Below are positions 33,001 to 40,620 of a DNA stretch of 64,000 nucleotides, piece after piece. The stretch lies in NCBI RefSeq assembly GCF_006334915.2, contig NZ_VDMA02000022.1:62001-126000 (forward strand). Reading direction: 5' to 3'. The DNA comes from Microbispora catharanthi (GTDB lineage: Bacteria > Actinomycetota > Actinomycetes > Streptosporangiales > Streptosporangiaceae). Below the pieces are notes generated by a model. The model made no database searches and was not told the origin of the DNA. It was given only the letters and a program-made list of their open reading frames with translations. Both the position numbers and the translations under genes were made by a program. The first letter of the stretch is position 1. Each line of letters begins with the position of its first letter.

Positions 33001-36000
33001 TGGGGGTCTGCCCGCCGTCCTTGCTGCGGTCGGGCAGCCACACGCCGGTCAGCCGGCCGAGAGCGTCGTAGGTCTGCTCGGTCTTGCCGTTGTTCGGGTC
33101 GTAGGTGCGCACCGGAAGTCCGCGCGTCGCGTCGAGGAACGTCGTCGCCTTCTGCTGCTTGGCGTTGGTCTCCACCTTCTTGGTGAGGACTCCGGCGCCG
33201 GTCGGCGTGTACGCCGTGGTGGTGGGGTTGCCGCCCGCGTCGGTCACGGTCAGCGGCCTGCCCAGCGTGTCGTAGGTGGTCGACTCGGTGCGCTGCCAGC
33301 CGGTCGGCGGGCGCTCGTCACCGGTGAGGGCCGACGGGTAGCCGGTGGCCCGACCCGTCCAGGTGGCCTCGCCCTTCACCGGCTTCTGGCTCGCCGACCA
33401 CCCGGTCGCGGCGGTGTTGTCGTACACGGTCGCCGTGTCGGACAGCACGTCGCCCGAGGTGTCGGAGCCCGCGGGCAGCGACAGGTCGGCCTCCTTCAGC
33501 GAGCAGGCGCGGCCGACCACGCGGGTGCGGGAGACCAGCGAGTTCAGGCCCTTGGCGTCGTCGCGGGCATACCAGGTGCGGGTGCAGGTCTCGTCGCCGC
33601 TCTTGGCGGTGTCGCCCGTGCTGTCCTGCTTGACCGCCATGCCGTACGAGTCGTACGTCGTGGAGGTGGTGACGGTGCGCCAGGTCTTGGGGACGGTCAG
33701 GTAGGTGTGCTCCGACGTCTTCCCCATGCGCACGTAGTAGGCCTCGGTGTCGGCGTACGACTTGTGCTGGGTGGCGGTCTTCGCCGACCAGGGGTCGTTG
33801 ACCGTCACGTCGACCGGGTCGGCCCCGTCGTAGGTGACCTCCTCGCGGGTGAAGCCGGAGTACTGCTCGGAGTCCGTGAGGTCGGGCACGTCGAGACCGC
33901 CGACGTCGAGGCCCGGCACGGTGGCGGTGCGCCGCTTGTCGGGATCGACCGTCCTCGGGTCGGCCGACTTGAGCAGCCGGTCGCCGTTCATGCCCTGCAG
34001 GTACACCGTGACCGACGTGGTGCGGGTGCCGTCGGCGTCGCCGACGTACGTCGTGACCTTCTGGTAGCCGCGCCACAGCGACCAGGTGCGCTCGTCGGCC
34101 GGGGTGAACGGGCTGTCGTTGTAGCGCCAGCCGGGCGTGGCGTACTCGTAGGCGTATTCGACCAGCGGGTTGTGGCCGGCAGGGTCGGCGATGTTCAGCG
34201 CGAGCACGCGGTATTTGTTGAACCAGTCGATGGAGGCGTCGGTGGCGCCGTTGATGTGCCAGAACTGCGGATAGCAGGACAGCGCGTTGTCGTCCTCGGC
34301 CTTCGGCATCTTCGAGCCGCGCACGCACTCCGGCTCGTTGTAGCTGACCGTGATGATCGCGCCGGTCTCCGAGGTGACCGTCTCGACGCGCGGCTTGGTC
34401 AGCGGCAGGATGTTGCCGCCTCCCGGCTGGGTGCCGCCCGCCACCCGGTTGGTCCGCATGGCGTAGGTGAACGAGACGGGGTCGAGCGTCAGCGGCGTGT
34501 CACCGGCCGAGCCCGTCCGCACGATCGACATCAGTGACAGCGTCTGGTCGGCGGAGCTGCCGATGTCGCCGCCGTCCAGGTACTTCTGCGTGAACGCCCA
34601 CGAGTCGACCGGCTTGTACGCCGTGCCGGACAGGACGCTCGTCTCGATCTTCACCAGGCGCTTGCGGCTGAAGAAGGCCGGGCTCTCGGCGTGGCAGTCG
34701 TCCTTGTTCGCGTCCTTCTTGCAGATGGCGTCGAAGGGGACGTCGGGCCAGTTCTCCGCGGTGTCCTTGGTGAGGCTGCCGCAGTCGGAGGCCGTGCAGC
34801 GCTCGGCGTAGGAGAAGGCGACCTTGTAGGGCGCGTCCACGGTGAACAGCGTGTCGGACCGCTGCCCGTAGAGGATCTTGTCGAGGTAGCCGCCGCGGAC
34901 GTAGGAGGTGGTCGCGGTGTCGGACTTGTTCTTCCGGTAGTAGTTCGTCTCCGCCGTGTACCAGTACGTCATGGCGTTGCCGTGGGTGTCCTCGGCGTAG
35001 TCGAGGTTCCACCGCCACGCCTGGGTGACGGATCGGTCGGCGAAGGCGTCGCCCTTGGTGTAGCCGGGCTCGCCCGAGTCGTCGCCGTACACCGGGACCG
35101 TGAACACCGAGTCGGTCCGCTGGCTGCCCGCGCCGCTCAGCTTGTTGAGGCCGAAGACGTACTTCGTGCCCTCGCCGGTGACGACGGTCCAGTACTCGCC
35201 GTCGTCGTCGCCGTTGTCGGCGCCGGTGGAGTGGGTGACGGTGGAGGCGTCGTCGTTCTTCAGCCGCCACTTGCCGCTGGTGTCGTCCTTGACGAGCTCG
35301 GTGGACTTGCCGTTGAGGACGAGCGAGGCGTTGTCGTACTTCCAGCACAGGTCGTACTGCTTGTCGTGGCCGTCCTCGTCGCAGCTGCCGAACTGGCGGT
35401 CGATGTAGGAGGTGGCGGCGGTGTCGAAGCCCTCGCCGATCGAGGTGCCCTGGTTGTTTGTGGTGGAGGTGCGCCCGTCCACGCTGCCCGAGTCGTACGA
35501 CAGGTCCAGCGCGGGCGCGGGTCCCGCCGCCGGCTCCACCGGGGCGATCGGGTAGGACCAGGTGAAGGAGCCGGAGTTGCCGCCCGCCTCCCACGTGGAC
35601 GACGCGGCGAGCGGGGTGGCGGCGTAGTTGCCGCTGCCGTCCGCCGCCTCGCCTCCTTCACCCGGGGTGTCGGCGGTCAGGGCCAGCACGGCCGGGGCGG
35701 CGTCGAACGTGACCGGCGCCGAGAGGGTCTGCGCCGTGGCCGAGTTGTCGGTGTCCAGCGGGGTCCGCGTGCGGCACTCCTCCCGTTCGGGGGTGGTCGC
35801 GGCGCAGGCGGGCAGCTGGACCAGACGCAGCCGGCCGCTCCACCCGCCGCCGTACGCGGAGGCGAAGGCGGCGTAGCCGACGCTCACCGTCGCGGTGCCC
35901 GGGGTCTGCGCCGACGCGGCCAGCAGCACCCCGTCCACCCCGGCCGCCTCGGCGGCGGCGCGGTCGAGCACCCGCACGCGGGCCGTCCGCGAACCGGCGG

Positions 36001-36361
36001 TGCCGGGGGTATCGGCCGGGGCGGCGGCTTTCAGGCTCACCGGGAGCCCGCCCACGCTGACGCTCCGCTCGCCGCCGATCGGCACGTCGGCCTCGCCGGC
36101 GCTCGGCCACCGGGCGGCCTCGCGCTCCTTCGCGGCCCGGTCGGCGGCGGCGTCGTTGCGGGCCCTGGACGCGGCGACCCGTTCCCTGGCCTCCTTCGCC
36201 CCGCTCGCGTCCATGGCCCTGACCTTGCTGGACCGTTGTTTCTGCACGGGTGGGGCGCCGGGTGGTCCCTCCGCGGCCGAGGCCGCCGTCACCCCGACGG
36301 GTAACGAGATCACCACCGCCAACGCGGCCACCAGGGCAGCACGAATTCCGGGCCGACGCAT
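30011..36361 (-). CDS. Giant secreted Rhs-repeat protein with a C-terminal HEXXH metallopeptidase-like module
   Basis: 2116 residues. Signal peptide at 1-29 (hydrophobic core ALVAALAVVISLPVGV). A long beta-rich N-terminal part is followed by many YD/Rhs repeats (YDALGRLTGVW, YDELGRKTGLW, YDKSGNTTGRDG). The Rhs core ends with LTYVGARMYDPVVGRFLSVD and FSDPTG near residue 1874. After this comes a variable tip of about 242 residues: a lysine/proline linker, cysteine-rich start, then KHEAVHSEQW at about 2050-2059 with HEXXH, and NTFEVGANLWWG downstream. This is the layout of polymorphic toxins. AGGAGG precedes the ATG. Stop codon lies in a palindromic element. Confidence 0.85.
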   Translation of the reverse strand: MRRPGIRAALVAALAVVISLPVGVTAASAAEGPPGAPPVQKQRSSKVRAMDASGAKEARERVAASRARNDAAADRAAKEREAARWPSAGEADVPIGGERSVSVGGLPVSLKAAAPADTPGTAGSRTARVRVLDRAAAEAAGVDGVLLAASAQTPGTATVSVGYAAFASAYGGGWSGRLRLVQLPACAATTPEREECRTRTPLDTDNSATAQTLSAPVTFDAAPAVLALTADTPGEGGEAADGSGNYAATPLAASSTWEAGGNSGSFTWSYPIAPVEPAAGPAPALDLSYDSGSVDGRTSTTNNQGTSIGEGFDTAATSYIDRQFGSCDEDGHDKQYDLCWKYDNASLVLNGKSTELVKDDTSGKWRLKNDDASTVTHSTGADNGDDDGEYWTVVTGEGTKYVFGLNKLSGAGSQRTDSVFTVPVYGDDSGEPGYTKGDAFADRSVTQAWRWNLDYAEDTHGNAMTYWYTAETNYYRKNKSDTATTSYVRGGYLDKILYGQRSDTLFTVDAPYKVAFSYAERCTASDCGSLTKDTAENWPDVPFDAICKKDANKDDCHAESPAFFSRKRLVKIETSVLSGTAYKPVDSWAFTQKYLDGGDIGSSADQTLSLMSIVRTGSAGDTPLTLDPVSFTYAMRTNRVAGGTQPGGGNILPLTKPRVETVTSETGAIITVSYNEPECVRGSKMPKAEDDNALSCYPQFWHINGATDASIDWFNKYRVLALNIADPAGHNPLVEYAYEYATPGWRYNDSPFTPADERTWSLWRGYQKVTTYVGDADGTRTTSVTVYLQGMNGDRLLKSADPRTVDPDKRRTATVPGLDVGGLDVPDLTDSEQYSGFTREEVTYDGADPVDVTVNDPWSAKTATQHKSYADTEAYYVRMGKTSEHTYLTVPKTWRTVTTSTTYDSYGMAVKQDSTGDTAKSGDETCTRTWYARDDAKGLNSLVSRTRVVGRACSLKEADLSLPAGSDTSGDVLSDTATVYDNTAATGWSASQKPVKGEATWTGRATGYPSALTGDERPPTGWQRTESTTYDTLGRPLTVTDAGGNPTTTAYTPTGAGVLTKKVETNAKQQKATTFLDATRGLPVRTYDPNNGKTEQTYDALGRLTGVWLPDRSKDGGQTPTYAYSYVYERGKAPAIGTSTVKSSTTASWSYEIFDSLLRPMQTQKPTPNGGRLLTDTRYDSRGLAYETYADIFDSTQTPNATYTREEYGEAPKQTNIVFDGAGRQTRSTFLSYGVEKWTTTTAYTGDSTAVSAVTGGSAVRTITDALDRTVERREYNSPSPADTQYGALTSSGYTSTSFTYRADDKELTVTAPDGAKWSYTYDLFARQTGISDPDKGASTVRYTALDKTDTVTGANGTVLLYGYDELGRKTGLWSGSRTDANKLAAWTYDTVAKGQLASSTSYDGGVSGKAYTKKVLAYDGQYRATGTEIDIDPNDPMVLSGAAKTSYTFGSDYNLDGTLKNSTEPAVGGLAEEKISLTYTPTGQVTGLTGTTDYLQKADYNALGQPLQFTLGLSGATEAKKTFLNNTYEEGTDRLKRAFVTTQSAPVKPQDLAYHYDDAGNVTEIADTPTQDGAGQNDIQCFAYDGQRRLTEAWTPATDDCTNKTLGGAAPYRTSYTYNASGLRATETRYSGSTATTSAYCYGDTAKRHALTAVVTGSCTGATATYSYDKSGNTTGRDGQVLTWDAQGRIATLTQGTQKTAHVYDADGGLLIRRAVGDGESVLYLGATEIHSKKTGSTVTTWASRFYAADTQVIAVRTTQDGKNAVSFLAGDQHGTSSLSVDAAGQAISKRFTTPFGAPRGDTVGGAWPDDKGFLGKPADAATGLTYVGARMYDPVVGRFLSVDPVLSTDQAQSLNGYSYGNNNPVTFSDPTGEEIGSRPNSCQYDLKYCSKEEQGKVGYDPKTGKVDPYKNKKKKPKKSHPTPSPSPGPPPVPPPGGCFCHSNGINLFKALLIHPFHWGNNTNGANELALSYHTLFSDGSCERRALQYVCYNGSPGGDQPMTVGDVHFYPYSKKDFENRLRDEKQRRDDIARVAGRKTADEYGPNLEKHEAVHSEQWASYSTATAYIAAYGYQSLKSQRETGSPAATNTFEVGANLWWGSYANWRPLEYRLPGT

Positions 36362-36422
36362 GACCCAACCTCCTCGAGAGGAAAAGAGAGAACCCGCGGA
36401 TCAACCGGGGGAAGATGCGGGA

Positions 36423-36454
36423 GGTGCGGGGACCGGCGAGCCGGTCCCCGCACC
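36423..36454 (-). terminator. Strong hairpin between the LamG and Rhs genes
   Basis: Perfect 14-bp stem GGTGCGGGGACCGG / CCGGTCCCCGCACC with a four-base CGAG loop, 4 bp past the LamG gene stop. It probably lowers read-through into the Rhs gene or stabilises the upstream message. Confidence 0.7.
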
Positions 36455-36458
36455 GCCG

Positions 36459-39400
36459 TCAGTCGCCGATGACGGCGTCCATCTGGTCGGAATCGGCCAT
36501 GGCGCCCGCCCACAGCCGCAGATCGGTGATCCTCGCGGGGAGGAAGTGACCCCAGGAGGTCGCGCTGAAGCCCTTGCCGGCCGCGAAGTCGCCCGACCCG
36601 GGCACGGCGGTGTAGGCCATGTCGAGGTCGTTCTGCTCGTGGCCGACGTAGAGCCGCACCACTCGCCCGTTCGCCGCCAGGGCGTCGTACACGCCGGTCA
36701 GGCGGACCGGGCTGTCCAGGCTGGCCGAGGCGTCGGAGCTCACCCAGGTCTTCGTGCCGTCCTTGTTGACCCGGCCGAAGCGCCAGAAGCCGACCGGGAC
36801 GCTGACCTCGTTGCCGTCGTCGTCGAGCTGCGTCTCCTTGCCGGTCAGCTCGAACCACAGGCCCCACGACGACCCGTCGGCGGTGCGCTGCCCGGCCACC
36901 TGGCCGACGGTCCCGATCGGCTTCGCCAGGATCTTGTCCCGGTCGAGCTCGACCTTCACGGTCACCGTGAACGAGCCGGTGTCGTCCACGACCGGGCCCG
37001 CGGTGGTGGCGGCGGCGTCCACGCCGTCGAGCACCAGGCCCTCCCCGTCCAGCGACGCCCCGCCGGCCAGCGCCAGCGCCCGGCCGTAACCCGACAGCGA
37101 GTCGGGCACCTGCGTTCCGGCGGCGTCCGCCGGGTCCCAGTCGGCCACCAGTTCCACGTCGTTGCGCCCGGACGCCGGGGACTCCGACCGCGCCTCCGTC
37201 GCGACCTCCTCCGGGGTCAGGACCCGCTGCCAGGCGGCGACCTCGTCGATCGAGCCGGGGAAGTAGAACTGGAAGACGTTGGCCCACTTGTAGCGGCCGA
37301 TCTCGAACGGTCCGGTGGCCGACCACACGCCGGAGATGGTGGCGGTGCCCTGCGGCACGCCGTTGACGTAGAAGCTCAGCTTCTGCGTCGCCGGGTCGTA
37401 GCTGCCGGCCAGGTGGGTCCAGACGTTCGCCCGGGACGTGCCGTTCTTCGAGCAGACCCCGTAGTAGGCCTTGCCGGTCGCCTCGTCCTTGTCCTTGACG
37501 CCGAAGCAGAAGGCGCCGTAGTCCTTCTCGTGCCAGAGCAGGAAGGGGCTGTAGCCGCCCGAACCGTCCTGCGACAGCACGATGCCGTCGTCGCTCACCT
37601 TGTCCAGCCGCACCCAGGCGGAGACCGTGTAGGCCGACCGGGTCTCCAGCACCGGCCCGGACGTCGCCGCGTACGCCGACGTGCCGTTCAGGCCCAACCC
37701 CTTGTCGACCTTCGGGGTGTCCAGTGCCGTGCCCGCGTCGTCGTACCAGACCTCGCCGCGGCGTCCCCGGGTGTCCCGTACGGCGCCGCCGGAGAGCGTG
37801 GCGTCGTGGTGTCCGCTGCCCCGGTCGACGGCGGCGCCGGAGTCCTCGTCGAAGTGCCACCTGCCGGCCGGGCCCGCGCCCGCGGCGACCAGGAAGTCGA
37901 CGACCGTGGTCGCGCCATACCTGCCGACGTTGTCCTTGGCCCGGACGTACAGGCTGTACGTCCCGGCGGCAGGGGGAGTGATCAACGCCTTCGCCGTGGC
38001 GCCCGTGACGTCGGACGACCAGGTCGAGCTGGTGGACGCGCGGTACTGGTAGGCGACGTTGTTGGCGTCGCCGGACGCCGGGCCGAAGGTGACGGTCGTG
38101 CTCTGTCCCGGCCCGCCGGCCGGCGCGCAGCTCGTGGCGGTGCAGGCGGTGTACGGCGCGCCGAGCGTGACCACCGGCGCCTTCGGCGCGGTCGGGTCGA
38201 CCTTGAAGTAGCACCAGCCGGCGCTCAGGTAGCTGCTGGTCCCGGCCAGCCACTTGGTGTAGTTGCTGTAGTAGGAGCGCGTCCACGAGTCGTAGCGGTA
38301 GAGCACGCCCTCCGACAGCGTCGGCGCGTCAGCGGTCACCTTCACGTTGTCGCCCACGTGTCCGGTCGTCGGCCGCTCGATGGTGGAGAAGGCCTGCGTC
38401 CAGGTGCCGTCGGCGTTCTTCTTCTGGACGTAGAACGCCCCCCGCAGCATCGCGCCGGACTCGCCGCCCGCGAGGGTCTGCGGGGTGGTCGCCATGGTGG
38501 GCGTGGGGTCGGAGAGGATCGCGGGCGCCGACTCCTTGGTCTCGCAGACGGTGCCCGAGCCGGTGACGAGGCCGACCCCGGTCGGCACCCCGGGCATACC
38601 CACGTAGTCGACGACGAGCACGGCGTCGTTCCTGAACCGCTTCCAGGCGGAGGTGTCGCCCTCGTCGTGCGCCCGCAGCTCCAGCGTGAGCTTGGAGAAC
38701 TTGCCCGCCGCGAAGTCCTTCACGGTCGGGGTCAGGTTCTCGTTCGTCTCTTCGGGGTTGTCCTTGAACTCGATCGGCGCGGTCGGCTCGTCGGGATCGC
38801 ACGCCGAGCCGCGCCCCGCCGACACGTACCGGTCCACCATCCAGTCGAGCTCCTTGGGACGGCCCGACCAGGTGGTGGACGACGTGAAGTTGTTCGTACG
38901 GACGAGGTCGACCCACCGGGGGTCGCACTGGAACGCCCAGGGCTCGGTGACGCGGAACGCGGCGCTCAGCACCTGCTTGCCCTTGAGACTCGCGGGGGAG
39001 AACTGGAAGTACAGCCGCTGGGTGTAGCCGGGCCCGCAGTAGTAGCCGTTCCAGGTGCCGCAGTGGCCGACGCCCTCACCCTGGTTGTTGCTGCCGTTGC
39101 TCCAGTTGTACGACTTGTAGCCGTCCGAGCGCAGCAGCGTCCTGTCGGTCTCTCCCCAGGTCACGGTCGGGTCGATGTAGACGGGGTAGGCCGACTCGTC
39201 CTTCTGCCGCAGCAGGCCGGCGTCGGGGACGAGCGTGAGCGTGTCCTTGCCGACCTCGATCGGCAGCTCGGCGTGCCCCGCCCCGGGGGCGGGGCCGTCG
39301 GCGGCCTGCCCCTCGTCCGAAGGGGCGCTCGTCTCCGTCGCCTGTGGTGTCGTGCCCGATGTCGTGTTCGGGGCCGGTGAGCCGTCCGCGGCGGGCGCGC

Positions 39401-40247
39401 CCTGGGGGGCGCCGCCCTTCGCGGACGGGGTGGAGGCGGTGGAAGGGGCCGGGGAGGACGGCGCGGCGGGGGCGTCGGCCGTCCCGGCCTGCCCGGCGGC
39501 GGGGTTCCCGGTGGAGTCCCACATCGCGGCCGGAGGCGAGGTGAAGACCTCGGTGGCGTTGCCGTCGGTCGCGGACATGCCGCCGTCCGCGGTCTCCTCC
39601 ACCTTGAGCCCGGACGACTTGACGGCGTACTGGATCCGCCCGAGAGCGGGGTTGTTCGCCGCCTCCGGTGTCTTGACGATCAGGACCTGGCGGAAGCCCT
39701 CGGTCGTCGCGGTCATCCTGAGGTCCACGTCCGGCAGCACGTTCTGGTACGTGGCGTTCGGGCCGTCGAGCACCGGCGCGGGCAGGGTTCCCGGCCAGCC
39801 CAGCGCGAGGGTCCGGCCGTCCCGGTTCATCGTGACGAGGTTCCCGCCGTCGCCGCCGCCGGAGAAGGAGATGCCCACGGCCGCGGCGGCCGGTCCGACG
39901 CTTCCGTCGGCGCGACGCTGCAGCGTCGCGTCGGGTGACACCCACGTCCCGTCCGGTCCCTTGACCCGGACGGGGGTGGTCGACTGCTCCAGCCGGAACG
40001 ACTCGCCGTCCGGATTGGCATATGTGGTGGTGAACTCGGTCCGGGCCTCGGTCACCTCGACCGGTTCCCGGATCTCGGCAGCGCGCTTCAGCGCCTGCTG
40101 CCAGCCGCTGAGCCGGCCCGCGTCGGATCCCGTCCGACTTTCCTGTGCCGCCATCGCGGCCGGGGGTGTCCCGGTTCCCACCAGTACACCCGCCACGACC
40201 ACGGCAGTGAGCGAACGCCAACTCCGCAGTCCGGGAAACCTAAACAT
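36459..40247 (-). CDS. Secreted LamG/DNRLRE-domain protein, partner of the Rhs protein
   Basis: 1262 residues. Signal peptide with cleavage near AMA-AQ at about 34. A Pro/Ala/Ser-rich linker lies around 260-320. Then comes a DNRLRE-like domain (CGPGYTQRLYFQFSPASLKG), and two LamG-like jellyroll domains, one starting near GRWHFDEDSGAAVDRGSGHH and one near VADWDPADAAGTQVPDSLSG. This combination is the usual companion of secreted Rhs proteins in Streptosporangiales and Streptomyces. It likely binds surfaces or helps deploy the Rhs protein. One strong promoter precedes it. Confidence 0.83.
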   Translation of the reverse strand: MFRFPGLRSWRSLTAVVVAGVLVGTGTPPAAMAAQESRTGSDAGRLSGWQQALKRAAEIREPVEVTEARTEFTTTYANPDGESFRLEQSTTPVRVKGPDGTWVSPDATLQRRADGSVGPAAAAVGISFSGGGDGGNLVTMNRDGRTLALGWPGTLPAPVLDGPNATYQNVLPDVDLRMTATTEGFRQVLIVKTPEAANNPALGRIQYAVKSSGLKVEETADGGMSATDGNATEVFTSPPAAMWDSTGNPAAGQAGTADAPAAPSSPAPSTASTPSAKGGAPQGAPAADGSPAPNTTSGTTPQATETSAPSDEGQAADGPAPGAGHAELPIEVGKDTLTLVPDAGLLRQKDESAYPVYIDPTVTWGETDRTLLRSDGYKSYNWSNGSNNQGEGVGHCGTWNGYYCGPGYTQRLYFQFSPASLKGKQVLSAAFRVTEPWAFQCDPRWVDLVRTNNFTSSTTWSGRPKELDWMVDRYVSAGRGSACDPDEPTAPIEFKDNPEETNENLTPTVKDFAAGKFSKLTLELRAHDEGDTSAWKRFRNDAVLVVDYVGMPGVPTGVGLVTGSGTVCETKESAPAILSDPTPTMATTPQTLAGGESGAMLRGAFYVQKKNADGTWTQAFSTIERPTTGHVGDNVKVTADAPTLSEGVLYRYDSWTRSYYSNYTKWLAGTSSYLSAGWCYFKVDPTAPKAPVVTLGAPYTACTATSCAPAGGPGQSTTVTFGPASGDANNVAYQYRASTSSTWSSDVTGATAKALITPPAAGTYSLYVRAKDNVGRYGATTVVDFLVAAGAGPAGRWHFDEDSGAAVDRGSGHHDATLSGGAVRDTRGRRGEVWYDDAGTALDTPKVDKGLGLNGTSAYAATSGPVLETRSAYTVSAWVRLDKVSDDGIVLSQDGSGGYSPFLLWHEKDYGAFCFGVKDKDEATGKAYYGVCSKNGTSRANVWTHLAGSYDPATQKLSFYVNGVPQGTATISGVWSATGPFEIGRYKWANVFQFYFPGSIDEVAAWQRVLTPEEVATEARSESPASGRNDVELVADWDPADAAGTQVPDSLSGYGRALALAGGASLDGEGLVLDGVDAAATTAGPVVDDTGSFTVTVKVELDRDKILAKPIGTVGQVAGQRTADGSSWGLWFELTGKETQLDDDGNEVSVPVGFWRFGRVNKDGTKTWVSSDASASLDSPVRLTGVYDALAANGRVVRLYVGHEQNDLDMAYTAVPGSGDFAAGKGFSATSWGHFLPARITDLRLWAGAMADSDQMDAVIGD

Positions 40248-40284
40248 GGGTTATCTCCCGTACGAAATATGCAAGATCGCACAC

Positions 40285-40313
40285 ATTAAACGTTTACTGT
40301 CACCCCATGTCAA
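40285..40313 (-). promoter_or_regulatory. Consensus sigma-70-type promoter for the LamG-Rhs unit
   Basis: On the minus strand: TTGACA (40308-40313), 17-base spacer, TTTAAT (40285-40290). The predicted start is near 40278, giving a 5' leader of about 30 bases before the ATG at 40247. It lies in unusually AT-rich DNA (about 40250-40400). Confidence 0.7.
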
Positions 40314-40620
40314 TAAATTCTTTTCGCCCATAAAGGATTTGAATAATCTTATCAACATAAAGAGCAAATAAAGTGATATTAGGTCGGTAAGTCAGACAAA
40401 TTGACACGGCGATGCACGGGGCGTACGTCGCTGTGCGAGACCTCCGCCGTGGATGTCGCGTCACGGAGACCGGGCACTCACGGCGGGTGATCGACGGCGT
40501 CCGTGAAGTGGGCGGCGTACAGGGGGTCTCAGGGCAGGCGCCAGGGCGGGCGGCGCCGTCAGGAGGCGGGCCGCTCGCGGTAGAGCGTGTCTGACCCCCG
40601 GGCCGGAGCCGGCCGGCGTC
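40314..40620. other. Gap upstream of the LamG promoter
   Basis: AT-rich up to about 40400, then normal GC. I see no gene. The right part (40497-40560) is one copy of a direct repeat that reappears at 43921-43985. Confidence 0.5.
40497..40560. repeat. Left copy of a 64/65-bp direct repeat bracketing the LuxR-reductase cassette
   Basis: Begins GCGTCCGTGAAGTGGGCGGC and ends GGGCGGGCGGCGCCGTC. The copy at 43921-43985 begins GCGTCCACGAAGCGGGCGGC and ends GGGCGGGCGGCACCGTC. By eye roughly 80-85% identical with one or two small gaps. Confidence 0.8.

Noticed and set aside
30437-34537. A 1366-codon open frame antisense to the Rhs gene
   Set aside because: It has the Val/Gly/Arg-rich composition of a GC-skewed shadow frame, no domain motif, and lies opposite a gene with clear Rhs repeats.
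35895-39380. An 1161-codon frame antisense to the Rhs/LamG junction
   Set aside because: Crosses the gene boundary and terminator, no recognisable motif, low-complexity Arg/Gly/Val composition.
40412-40594. A 60-codon frame in the gap before the LuxR-family gene
   Set aside because: No ribosome site, no family likeness, and it overlaps the direct repeat copy.
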